Source: Pseudomonadota bacterium (GTDB lineage: Bacteria > Pseudomonadota > Alphaproteobacteria > Azospirillales > Azospirillaceae). From it: DNA of 11,896 nt. Of this stretch, positions 1-6,311 are shown in pieces (the stretch's first letter is position 1; each line of letters opens with the position of its first letter). The stretch lies in the NCBI GenBank assembly GCA_023411035.1, contig JAEYPE010000066.1, forward strand, positions 1 through 11,896, given 5' to 3'. The notes beneath the pieces were generated by a model. The model saw nothing but the letters and a program-made list of their open reading frames with translations. It made no database searches and was not told where the DNA came from. The position numbers were made by a program, and so were the translations under genes.

Positions 1-30
1 TAACCGGACAACCTTGCTATCCTCGGTCAT
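1..30 (-). CDS. Start of a leftward gene leaving the window (possible transposase)
   Basis: On the minus strand an ATG at 28-30 opens a frame reading MTEDSKVVRL that continues off the left edge. A purine-rich ribosome-binding site (AGAGGAG, roughly 41-47) lies about 10 bases upstream, so translation from this start is credible. Only ten residues are visible. They faintly resemble the N-termini of some IS256-family transposases, and the surroundings are insertion-sequence debris, so a transposase is a guess. It cannot be identified from this window. Confidence 0.35.
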   Translation of the reverse strand, partial: MTEDSKVVRL

Positions 31-83
31 GGCGTATCGCTCCTCTGGAGGTTCGGGCAGGCTCGTCACCCGCCTCGATACGC
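31..83. repeat. 9-bp inverted repeat in a 5' leader
   Basis: GGCGTATCG at 31-39 is matched by CGATACGCC at 75-83, a perfect inverted repeat with a 35-base spacer. It lies directly upstream of the leftward start codon at position 30. It could be an operator or leader hairpin for that gene, or a subterminal repeat of its element. The sequence does not decide between these. Confidence 0.4.
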
Positions 84-125
84 CGCCTTCCTTATACCGT
101 CATCACCCACTTTCCCGCATAGCTC

Positions 126-903
126 CCTCGCCATTGAGGCTGGGCTGATGCTGCGCCTCGCCTTTGGCCGGCCGTGGCGACAGACCAAAGGCCTGTTGGG
201 GTCGCTGATGCGCCTGCTCGGCCTGGACCTGCCGGTTCCGGATCACACGACCTTCTCCCGGCGCAGCGCCGATCTGAAGGTCGCGTCAGCGCTGGCCAGG
301 ACGGACGGGCCGGTCACCGTGGTCATCGACTCCACGGGGCTGAAGGTGTTCGGCAAGGGTGAGTGGCACCTGGAAAAGCACGGCGGGCAAGCGCACCGGA
401 GTTGGCGAAAGCTGCACCTTGCGGTCGATCCGGACACGGGTGAGATCATGGCCTCGGAGCTGACGGGCAATGAGGATGGCGATGCCTCTCTGGTCGGGCC
501 GTTGCTCGACCAAATTACCCGCCCGATCAACGCGGTCATCGCTGACGGCGCGTATGATGGCGAGCCCGTCTATCGCGCGGTGAGCGCACATACCCCCGAA
601 GCGGAAGTGATCATCCCGCCGCGCACGACCGCGGTGCTGAGCGACACCGCCGCAAGCGCGCCAACGCAGCGCGACCAGCACATCCAGATGATTGCAGAAC
701 GGGGACGGCTCGGCTGGCAGCGGGCGGTCCGGTACGGAAGGCGTTCTCTCGTCGAGGTGGCGATGATGCGGTACAAGGTCCTCATCGGACGCAGCCTGCG
801 CGCCCGGACTCTGCCCGCACAGAAGGCCGAGGCCCGAGCCGCCTGCGCCGTCATCAACCGGATGACCGAGCTCGGCATGCCCGTTTCCCGGAAGAGCGCC
901 TGA
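126..903 (+). pseudogene. IS5-family transposase, N-terminally truncated
   Basis: This is the catalytic part of a DDE transposase. From the ATG at 148 (251 residues) the visible DDE residues are D61 in VVIDST, D133 in IADGAYDG and E203 in the RRSLVEVAMMRYK region, in the usual IS5 order. Family members carry about 65 to 75 further residues, ending in a YSDLAIE-like segment just before GLMLRL. Here in-frame codons for LAIEAG precede the ATG (127-147), but the rest of the N-terminal domain is absent. That missing domain type occurs inverted at 1074-1276. The ATG at 148 is an internal methionine, not the native start. The catalytic triad is intact, but loss of the N-terminal DNA-binding region makes activity unlikely. 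Confidence 0.85.
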
Positions 904-960
904 CCGGCACCCTGAGCGGGGTGAACTTCGCCTGTAAACCGAATTGTGCACCAGCGTCGG
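126..960 (+). mobile_element. IS5-family element remnant, 5'-truncated, right end intact
   Basis: This is the 3' portion of an IS5-family element. Its right end is TGCACCAGCGTCGG (947-960), which pairs with the left end of the same element type at 1348-1361 (TGCACCAACGTCGG on the plus strand) as IRs of the form CCGACGYTGGTGCA. The left end is missing: homology to the transposase starts at about 126, where unrelated sequence, possibly the end of another IS, abuts it. The right end joins directly to a fragment of a different IS at 961, as if this element had inserted into that one. Confidence 0.75.
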
Positions 961-1073
961 ACGAAGGAGCACCTCGTCGCGTTCGTCCAGATCGCCTTCA
1001 TCTCCATCCTCTCCAGGCGCCTGCAGCGGCTCGCGCCCCAGAAGGTCAGCGTATGATCTCTACGAACTGCTTC
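961..1073 (+). mobile_element. End fragment of an IS5-family (IS427/IS1031-like) element
   Basis: These 113 bases match the 3' end of the complete element at 9347-10360 in inverted orientation, with one mismatch (position 1068). They cover the last codons of its transposase (through the APQKVSV C-terminus, stop at 1054-1056) and its terminal repeat, which on the minus strand reads GAAGCAGTTCGTAG. The fragment is cut at 961 by the right end of another IS. At 1073 its own terminus lies inside an IS5 transposase coding sequence next to a TNA trinucleotide (TGA on the minus strand), which fits TNA targeting. Confidence 0.85.
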
Positions 1074-1276
1074 TCAATGGCGAGGTCCGAGTAGCGTGAT
1101 GGTCGGCCTCGCCGGCCAGAACGCGCCGGCGTCCAGGCGGCGATTGCCTCCGGCGTCACCCAGATGGTCAGGTCGCCACACCGACGCAGCGCCGCATCGT
1201 AGGCCGACCAGTTCTCGACCCGGTAGCGGGCGCGTGGGATCTGGTGGCGGCGGAGCCCGTTGGCCTTGTACGGCAT
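1046..1276 (-). pseudogene. N-terminal fragment of an IS5-family transposase, chimeric end
   Basis: The minus-strand frame reads MPYKANGLRRHQIP through RPSRYSDLAIE, the standard N-terminal domain of IS5-group transposases (…NWSAYDAALRRCGDLTIWVTPEAIAAW…). After LAIE at about 1074 the frame runs into the end of the inserted IS fragment and picks up the extra residues KQFVEIIR before a stop. The natural continuation (AGLMLRLAFG…) exists only at 139-903 on the opposite strand. The 76-residue product is a by-product of insertion and cannot be an active transposase. Confidence 0.85.
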
Positions 1277-1361
1277 CGGAGGCTCGGCTTCAGCGGGACG
1301 CCTCTATGCCCGCTTGACCTCCCGAACACCACCGGCCCGGCCATTTTTGCACCAACGTCGG
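1074..1361 (-). mobile_element. Left-end fragment of an IS5-family element
   Basis: This runs from the left inverted repeat (plus strand TGCACCAACGTCGG, 1348-1361) through the transposase start at 1276 to the insertion point at 1073/1074. It is the same element type as 126-960 but in opposite orientation. Together the two pieces would make an element of roughly 1.1 kb. The 70-base leader between the terminal repeat and the start codon contains no other gene. Confidence 0.75.
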
Positions 1362-1591
1362 CTGCCGCAGCAAAAAGCCGAAAAAGTCTCGGGTCATTTG
1401 CGGTTGAGCGTGTAGGACGCTGTTTGCATGCACCTTAGGGCATCATGTGCGGCGCAGCAATTTTGCTTCATGCTTTAGCAGCGCTGTTTTCGACATTTTG
1501 TAACTCCTTTTGCCGTTTCACGCTCCGCCCCGCGGTGCTATCGTTCGCCATCCATTGTCCAATTGTTGGACCAAACTCAGGCGGCGCGAAC
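1362..1591. other. Promoter-bearing intergenic region upstream of the regulator
   Basis: About 230 bases lie between the IS remnant and the regulator start. An open frame reaching back to 1445 encodes no recognisable residues before the regulator's own N-terminus, so this stretch is read as non-coding. It holds a weak promoter candidate (TTTCAC at 1516-1521, 17-base spacer, TATCGT at 1539-1544) and the operator at 1557-1573. The promoter call is a poor match to consensus and is only suggested by its position ahead of the operator. Confidence 0.4.
1557..1573 (+). promoter_or_regulatory. GntR/FadR-type operator
   Basis: GTCCAA (1557-1562) and TTGGAC (1566-1571) form a perfect inverted repeat around TTG. 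The overlapping 11-mer TTGTTGGACCA (1563-1573) fits TNGTNNNACNA, the known consensus for FadR-subfamily GntR regulators. It lies 18 bases upstream of the regulator's start codon and just downstream of the candidate -10. Autorepression with release by a pathway intermediate is the natural inference. No second copy was seen ahead of the dehydrogenase or the TRAP genes. Confidence 0.65.
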
Positions 1592-2284
1592 ATGAACGGC
1601 GTCTCAACCGTCAAGGCCATCTTCGAAGAACTCCGCAAGGAGATTCCGGAGCGCCACCAGCCCGGCGATCTGCTGCCGAACGAGCGATTGCTGGCCGAGC
1701 GGTTCGGGGTCAGCCGCAACACCATCCGGGAAGTCATCATTTTCCTGGAGGCCTACGGGCTGGTCGAAAAGACGCAGCGCGGGCCGCGGGTCAGCAAACC
1801 CGATATCGAGGCGATGTTCCGCATTCTCGATCAATGCTTCGATCGCAGCGTCAAAACCTGCCGTGAAGTCTTGCAGTTCCGCCGGATCATCGAAATCGGG
1901 GTCCTGCCGGAAGTGGTTCAGCAAATCACCGACGCCGAGATCGATGCGCTCGGTCGCCTGGCCGAAGACATGGAACGCCAGTTGACGGTGCGTGAAGCGG
2001 CGGAGGTGGACTTCCGCTTCCATGCCGCCATCGTCGCCGCGTCCCGTAACTCCATGTTGCAAAAAATGTATCAGGCCATGTCGCAGCCGATGATCTATTA
2101 CATGGAAATCGGCAAGAGCAACGCCGTGATCGCGCCGACCACGGTGGATTTTCATCGCCAGATCATCGCAGCGCTGCGTGAGCGCTCCGTTGAAAAGGCG
2201 GTCGAGGCCAGCAACGCTCACTTCCATTTCAGCGAGAACGTGTTCAACCAGGAGGCGCAGCCCCCCGCCACGCCCGCTGCCTGA
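1592..2284 (+). CDS. GntR-family regulator, FadR subfamily (FCD domain)
   Basis: This is a 230-residue transcription factor, probably controlling the downstream sugar-acid genes. Residues 5 to 70 form the winged helix-turn-helix (LLPNERLLAERFGVSRNTIREVIIFLEAYGLVEK). Residues 85 to 215 form an all-helical FCD effector domain with the usual metal/ligand residues D140, H144 (DFRFHAAI), H188 (FHRQI) and H210. The ATG at 1592 was chosen because homology begins there; the 49 in-frame codons upstream look like untranslated leader and would contain the operator. The upstream ribosome-binding site is weak. A GntR regulator beside an LgoD-like dehydrogenase mirrors the lgoR-lgoD pairing in E. coli. The effector is not evident; tagaturonate, fructuronate or an aldonate are reasonable candidates. 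Confidence 0.9.
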   Translation: MNGVSTVKAIFEELRKEIPERHQPGDLLPNERLLAERFGVSRNTIREVIIFLEAYGLVEKTQRGPRVSKPDIEAMFRILDQCFDRSVKTCREVLQFRRIIEIGVLPEVVQQITDAEIDALGRLAEDMERQLTVREAAEVDFRFHAAIVAASRNSMLQKMYQAMSQPMIYYMEIGKSNAVIAPTTVDFHRQIIAALRERSVEKAVEASNAHFHFSENVFNQEAQPPATPAA

Positions 2285-2334
2285 GCGGGCTTGGTTCCCG
2301 GAAACCCCGCTTCCCAGAAACAAGGACTTCACCT

Positions 2335-3351
2335 GTGAAAGCACTGATGATCGAAGGCGTGGACGTCTGCGCGATCCACGAGGTGCCGGAGCCGTCCCCC
2401 GGTCCTGGCGAAGTGCTGCTGGCCATCCGCCATGTCGCGCTGTGCGGCAGCGATCTCAGCACCTTCAAGGGGCTGAATCCTCTGGTTTCCCTGCCCCGGA
2501 TTCCCGGTCACGAGATCGGTGGTGAAATCGCTGCGGTGGGAGAGGGCGTTCCGGCCGAATACACCGTGGGCCGGCGTGCCATCGTCATTCCCTACACCGC
2601 CTGCGGCACCTGCCCGTCCTGCCGCAAGGGCCGGGTCAACGCCTGCCGCAGCAACCGCACGTTGGGCGTGCAGCAGAACGGTGGTCTGGCGGAGCACATC
2701 GTCCTGCCCTACGGCAAGCTGATCCTGAACGACACGCTGGCGCCGCGCCATCTGGCGCTGGTCGAACCGCTGTCGGTCGGCTTCCACGCCGCGGCGCGCG
2801 GGCGCGTGGACGCGACCGACACGGTGCTGGTGCTGGGCTGCGGCATGATCGGCATGGGCGCCATCGCGGGCTCGGTTCATCGCGGCGCGAAGGTGATCGC
2901 CGTGGACATCGGCGAGGCGAAGACCGGATTGGCGCGCCGTTACGGCGCCGCCCACGTCATCGATGCCGGCAAGGAGGACGTGGCCGCCCGCGTCGCCGAA
3001 CTGACCGACAGCGACGGCGTGGACGTGGTGATCGAGGCCGTCGGCCTGCCGGCCACCTTCACCCAGGCCATCGACCTCGTGGCCTTCGCGGGCCGCGTCG
3101 TCTACATCGGCTACGCCAAGGAGCCGGTGTCCTACAAGACGCAGTTCTTCAATCTGAAGGAACTGGACATCATGGGATCGCGCAACGCGACCTCCGAGGA
3201 TTTCCAGGCCGTCATCCGCTATCTCGAAACGCTCGACCATGCGCCCGACGATCTGATCTCCAAGGTCTTTCCCTTCGAGGAGGCCGACAAGGCCCTGCCT
3301 TACTGGGCCAAGGAGCGCGACACGACGATCAAGGTGATGATCGAGCGCTGA
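2335..3351 (+). CDS. Zinc-dependent dehydrogenase, L-galactonate/L-gulonate 5-dehydrogenase type
   Basis: This is a medium-chain zinc alcohol dehydrogenase of 338 residues with a GTG start, preceded by AAGGA about eight bases upstream. The catalytic zinc ligands are C37, the H59-E60 pair and E144. The structural zinc cysteines are C90, C93, C96 and C104 (ACGTCPSCRKGRVNAC). The nucleotide fold has GCGMIG at 168-173, and D191 after the second strand favours NAD+. The IPYTACGTCPSC region and the C-terminal MGSRNATSEDF segment strongly resemble LgoD/RspB-type enzymes. Those oxidise L-galactonate to D-tagaturonate or L-gulonate to D-fructuronate at C5. Because tagaturonate reductase and altronate dehydratase follow, L-galactonate is the favoured substrate; this is inference. 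It starts 50 bases after the regulator and is probably co-transcribed with it. Confidence 0.85.
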   Translation: MKALMIEGVDVCAIHEVPEPSPGPGEVLLAIRHVALCGSDLSTFKGLNPLVSLPRIPGHEIGGEIAAVGEGVPAEYTVGRRAIVIPYTACGTCPSCRKGRVNACRSNRTLGVQQNGGLAEHIVLPYGKLILNDTLAPRHLALVEPLSVGFHAAARGRVDATDTVLVLGCGMIGMGAIAGSVHRGAKVIAVDIGEAKTGLARRYGAAHVIDAGKEDVAARVAELTDSDGVDVVIEAVGLPATFTQAIDLVAFAGRVVYIGYAKEPVSYKTQFFNLKELDIMGSRNATSEDFQAVIRYLETLDHAPDDLISKVFPFEEADKALPYWAKERDTTIKVMIER

Positions 3352-3356
3352 CCGTT

Positions 3357-3401
3357 CCGGCGGCGCCGGCAGGGCGCTGCCGTCATCAAGACTGCCGCCG
3401 G
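3357..3401 (+). promoter_or_regulatory. Two-tier hairpin between the dehydrogenase and the TRAP genes
   Basis: CCGGCGGC (3357-3364) pairs perfectly with GCCGCCGG (3394-3401), enclosing a second stem GGCAG (3368-3372)/CTGCC (3377-3381) with a four-base loop. It starts five bases after the dehydrogenase stop codon inside a 130-base gap. There is no following T-run, so it is unlikely to be a strong intrinsic terminator. A partial attenuator or mRNA-stability element separating dehydrogenase from transporter expression is more likely. Confidence 0.5.
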
Positions 3402-3481
3402 ACCCGGCCTCATCCGGCCGGATTCGTTCAGGGCTCCATCCGCGAGGACGGGCTCTCCGGCATCCCATTACGGAGGAAATA

Positions 3482-4456
3482 ATGAAGCGCTTTCTGGCAA
3501 CGGCCCTTGCCGCGTGCGTGCTGACCATCGGTGCCGCGTCCGGTGCCATGGCGAAGACCGAGATCATGGTCGCCTATGAGAACAATCCGGGCGAGCCGCT
3601 CGACCGGGTGATGCATTACTGGGCCGACCTTCTCAAGGAAAAGAGCAAGGGCGAAGTCACCCTGAAGCTGTTCCCCAGCTCCCAGCTGGGCGCGAAGAAG
3701 GACGTGATGGAACAGGCGATGATGGGCATGAACGTCATCACCCTGTCCGACGTCGGCTTCCTGCAGGATTACGATCCGGATCTGGGCGTTCTGTTCGGCC
3801 CATATCTGACCGACGACCCCCAGAAGCTCTTCAAGATCTATGAGAGCGACTGGTTCAAGAAGAAGGACGAGGCGCTGCGCAAGAAGGGCGTGCACATCGT
3901 CATGTCCAACTACCTGTACGGCGTGCGCCACATCCTCGCCAAGAAGCCGATCAACACCCCGGCCGACCTCAAGGGAATGAAGATCCGCGTCCCGAACAAC
4001 GTGATGCAGATCAAGACCATCGAAGCGATGGGCGCCACCGCGACCCCGATGCCGCTGGGCGAGGTCTATCCGGCCCTGACCACCGGCCTGATCGACGGCG
4101 TGGAAAACCCGATCTCCGTGCTGTACGGCGCCAAGCTGCATGAGCAGGCCAAGTATCTCAGCCTCGTCGGCTACCTGACCAACACCTCGGTCTGGGTCGG
4201 TGGCGAAGCCTTCTTCAGCAAGCTGCCGGCGGACGTCGTGAAGATGGTCCACGAGACCGGCTACGAGGCCGGTCTCTACAGCCAGAAGCTGGCCGCTGAG
4301 CAGGACGACGAGTTCATCGAGAAAATGAAGGCCGCCGGCGTCACCGTGATCCAGCCGGACCCCGCGCCGTTCCGCGAGGCCACGAAGGTCGTCTACACCC
4401 AGTTCCCGAAGTGGTCGGCGGGTCTGTACGAACAGATTCAGAAAGATCTTCAGTAA
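3482..4456 (+). CDS. TRAP transporter substrate-binding protein (DctP family)
   Basis: This is the periplasmic receptor of a TRAP (tripartite ATP-independent periplasmic) transporter, 324 residues, preceded by a strong GGAGG site. Residues 1 to 24 are a Sec signal peptide (positive start, hydrophobic core, AMA cleavage site). The mature protein shows the family landmarks: ADLKGMKIRVP (161-171) with R169, the arginine that usually clamps the substrate carboxylate, and GLIDGVENP (202-210). Relatives in this family bind uronates and aldonates as well as dicarboxylates. Its neighbours suggest a hexonate or hexuronate, most likely L-galactonate, altronate or galacturonate. It heads the P-Q-M transporter block and is set off by hairpins on both sides, consistent with the binding protein being made in excess of the membrane subunits. 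Confidence 0.93.
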   Translation: MKRFLATALAACVLTIGAASGAMAKTEIMVAYENNPGEPLDRVMHYWADLLKEKSKGEVTLKLFPSSQLGAKKDVMEQAMMGMNVITLSDVGFLQDYDPDLGVLFGPYLTDDPQKLFKIYESDWFKKKDEALRKKGVHIVMSNYLYGVRHILAKKPINTPADLKGMKIRVPNNVMQIKTIEAMGATATPMPLGEVYPALTTGLIDGVENPISVLYGAKLHEQAKYLSLVGYLTNTSVWVGGEAFFSKLPADVVKMVHETGYEAGLYSQKLAAEQDDEFIEKMKAAGVTVIQPDPAPFREATKVVYTQFPKWSAGLYEQIQKDLQ

Positions 4457-4467
4457 AAGCCAAGTAT

Positions 4468-4497
4468 ATCCGGACGGGGCCGCCGTCCCGTCCGGAT
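4468..4497 (+). terminator. 11-bp perfect hairpin between dctP- and dctQ-type genes
   Basis: ATCCGGACGGG (4468-4478) pairs perfectly with CCCGTCCGGAT (4487-4497) across an 8-base loop. It lies 12 bases after the binding-protein stop and just before the next gene's ribosome-binding site. Only a short CGTTTGG follows, so complete termination is unlikely. Hairpins in this position in transport operons commonly stabilise the upstream mRNA or attenuate read-through, raising binding-protein levels over membrane subunits. Confidence 0.6.
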
Positions 4498-4515
4498 CGT
4501 TTGGAGGAGCATGCC

Positions 4516-4986
4516 ATGGAGTTGATCCGGCGTCTGCCATCGGTCGTCGCGGGAGGCGCGCTGGCCGGTCTGGTGGTGATGACCATCGCGGCGGTGTTCG
4601 CGCGCTACATCTTTGACGCGCCGCTGCACTGGGGCGAGGAGATGTCCGGTCTTCTGATGATCTGGATCATCATGATCGGCGCCATCGTCGCCGAGCGTGA
4701 CGGCCAGCATCTCGACATCCCGCTGTTCGTGGATCTTCTGCCCACCCGCATTCGCGCGGCGGTCGATCTGGCCGTCTCGGCCCTGTCGATCGTGGTTCTC
4801 GGCTATGCCGGCTGGCTGGGCTATCTGCTGGCCCAGAGCGCGCAGTACAAGCTGACGGAAATCCTTCAGATCTCCTGGTTCTGGATCGACCTTGCCGTCC
4901 CGGTCGGGGCGGCCGGCATCATCATTTATCTTCTGCGCCGCTGCTTTATCGACATCATGGTGATCGCGAAGGGGAGGGTGCCATGA
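4516..4986 (+). CDS. TRAP transporter small membrane subunit (DctQ family)
   Basis: This 156-residue integral membrane protein has four predicted transmembrane helices, near residues 9-29, 44-60, 82-106 and 122-142. A family-typical HWGEE motif (38-42) lies before helix 2. It partners the large subunit to form the Na+-coupled TRAP permease in the inner membrane. The ATG at 4516 has GGAGGA seven bases upstream. An in-frame start at 4411 would overlap the binding-protein gene and was rejected. Its last four bases form an ATGA overlap with the next gene, so the two membrane subunits are translationally coupled. Confidence 0.92.
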   Translation: MELIRRLPSVVAGGALAGLVVMTIAAVFARYIFDAPLHWGEEMSGLLMIWIIMIGAIVAERDGQHLDIPLFVDLLPTRIRAAVDLAVSALSIVVLGYAGWLGYLLAQSAQYKLTEILQISWFWIDLAVPVGAAGIIIYLLRRCFIDIMVIAKGRVP

Positions 4987-6257
4987 GCTGGCCCATCATC
5001 ATTCTCGTGATGCTCTGCCTGTTCGCTTTGAACATGCGGCTCTACATTGCGATTTTTGCATCCGTTCTTGTATATTTCGTGTTTTTCAGCCCGGTTCCGG
5101 ACCAGATCGCGGTGCAGCGGCTGATCGGCGCGTCGCAGAATCTGTCCCTCCTGGCGATTCCCTTCTTCATCCTGCTCGGCACGCTGATGGACCACACGGG
5201 CGTGGCGAAGCGCCTGCTGCGCGTGGCCGACCTGCTGGTGGGCAAGTTCACCGGCGGCATGGCGCTGACCAACATCATGCTGAGCACGCTGCTGGGCGGC
5301 GTCAGCGCCTCCAACCTCGCCGACAGCGCCATGCTCACCCGCATGATGGTGCCGGAGATGGAGCGCAAGGGCTACAACCGCGCCTTCGCCGCCGCCGTCA
5401 CGGCGTCCGGCGCGCTGGTGACGCCGATCATCCCGCCGGGCATCGCGCTGATCATCTACGGCCTCGTCGCCGATGTCTCCATCGGCGCCATGTTCATGGC
5501 CGGAATCCTGCCCGGCATCGTGATGGCCGCCATGCTGATGGGCGCCGCCTACATCGTTTCCAAGCGCAACGGCTATCCACCGTCCCGCGACAGCTGGCCG
5601 ACCGCGTCGGAGACCACCAGCGCGCTGGTGGGGGCCTGGCCGGTGCTGGTCCTGCTGGTCGCCATCATCGGCGGCATCCGCGCCAACATCTTCACCCCGA
5701 CCGAAGCGGGTGCGGTGGCCGTGCTCATCGTTCTGGTGATCGGTTTCGTGATCTACCGCGAAATGCGCGTCGCCCATGTGCTGGACGCTCTGGTCGGCAC
5801 CTTCAAGGCGACCTCGTCGGTGATGCTGGTCATCATGGCCTGCTCGGCCCTGGCCTGGATCCTGTCGCTGGAACAGGCGGCGCAGCAGCTGGCGGCCTAC
5901 ATCACGGCGCTGACCGACAACAAGTACGTCTTCCTGCTCATCCTCAATCTGCTTCTGCTGTTCCTGGGCATGCTGATCGAGGGCAACGCGATCCTGATCG
6001 TCATGGTCCCGCTGCTGATGCCGACGGTGCACCAGCTCGGCATCGACCCGATCCATTTCGGCATCGTGGTGATCGTGAACCTCGCGGTCGGCTGTCTGAC
6101 ACCGCCGGTGGGCACGGTGATGCTGTTGGTCTGCAACCTCGCCAAGGTGAAGATCTCGGACTTCATGAAGCAGTCCACCCTTCTCTTCGTGGCGCTGTTC
6201 ATCGCGCTGATGCTCGTCACCTTCGTGCCGGAACTCTCGCTGCTCCTGGCCCGCTGA
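4983..6257 (+). CDS. TRAP transporter large membrane subunit (DctM family)
   Basis: This 424-residue permease subunit, hydrophobic throughout with roughly a dozen membrane segments, forms the transport pathway of the TRAP system. Family signatures include GGVSASNLADSAMLTRMMVPEM and the VTPIIPPGIALIIYG segment near residues 105 to 162, and a repeat-like VGCLTPPVGTVMLLVCN near residues 370 to 385. The length is normal for DctM. The ATGA overlap with the DctQ gene fixes the start. With its partners it should import the organic acid that feeds the flanking enzymes. Confidence 0.94.
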   Translation: MSWPIIILVMLCLFALNMRLYIAIFASVLVYFVFFSPVPDQIAVQRLIGASQNLSLLAIPFFILLGTLMDHTGVAKRLLRVADLLVGKFTGGMALTNIMLSTLLGGVSASNLADSAMLTRMMVPEMERKGYNRAFAAAVTASGALVTPIIPPGIALIIYGLVADVSIGAMFMAGILPGIVMAAMLMGAAYIVSKRNGYPPSRDSWPTASETTSALVGAWPVLVLLVAIIGGIRANIFTPTEAGAVAVLIVLVIGFVIYREMRVAHVLDALVGTFKATSSVMLVIMACSALAWILSLEQAAQQLAAYITALTDNKYVFLLILNLLLLFLGMLIEGNAILIVMVPLLMPTVHQLGIDPIHFGIVVIVNLAVGCLTPPVGTVMLLVCNLAKVKISDFMKQSTLLFVALFIALMLVTFVPELSLLLAR

Positions 6258-6311
6258 TCCCGCCTGCCGCCGCCCTCCCGCTTTTCTCGCTTCTCCCCGA
6301 AGGGGCCTGAC

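Noticed and set aside
1516..1544. Strong sigma-70 promoter for the regulator
   Set aside because: Only the spacing (17 bases) is good; TTTCAC and TATCGT match the consensus hexamers poorly. It is mentioned in the intergenic entry but not called separately.
1445..1591. Possible 49-residue N-terminal extension of the GntR regulator
   Set aside because: The extension has no family homology by eye and would contain the operator-like palindrome. Family homology and normal FadR-subfamily length start at the ATG at 1592.
2329..3567. Minus-strand 412-codon frame opposite the dehydrogenase
   Set aside because: It shows the same shadow pattern, rich in H, D, G, R and A, with no recognisable domain, and lies opposite a gene whose zinc ligands are all intact.
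6288..6311. Riboswitch or hairpin (CCCC-GAA-GGGG) sequestering the uxaA ribosome-binding site
   Set aside because: A four-base stem with a three-base loop is too small to call in this GC-rich sequence, and no larger fold is apparent.
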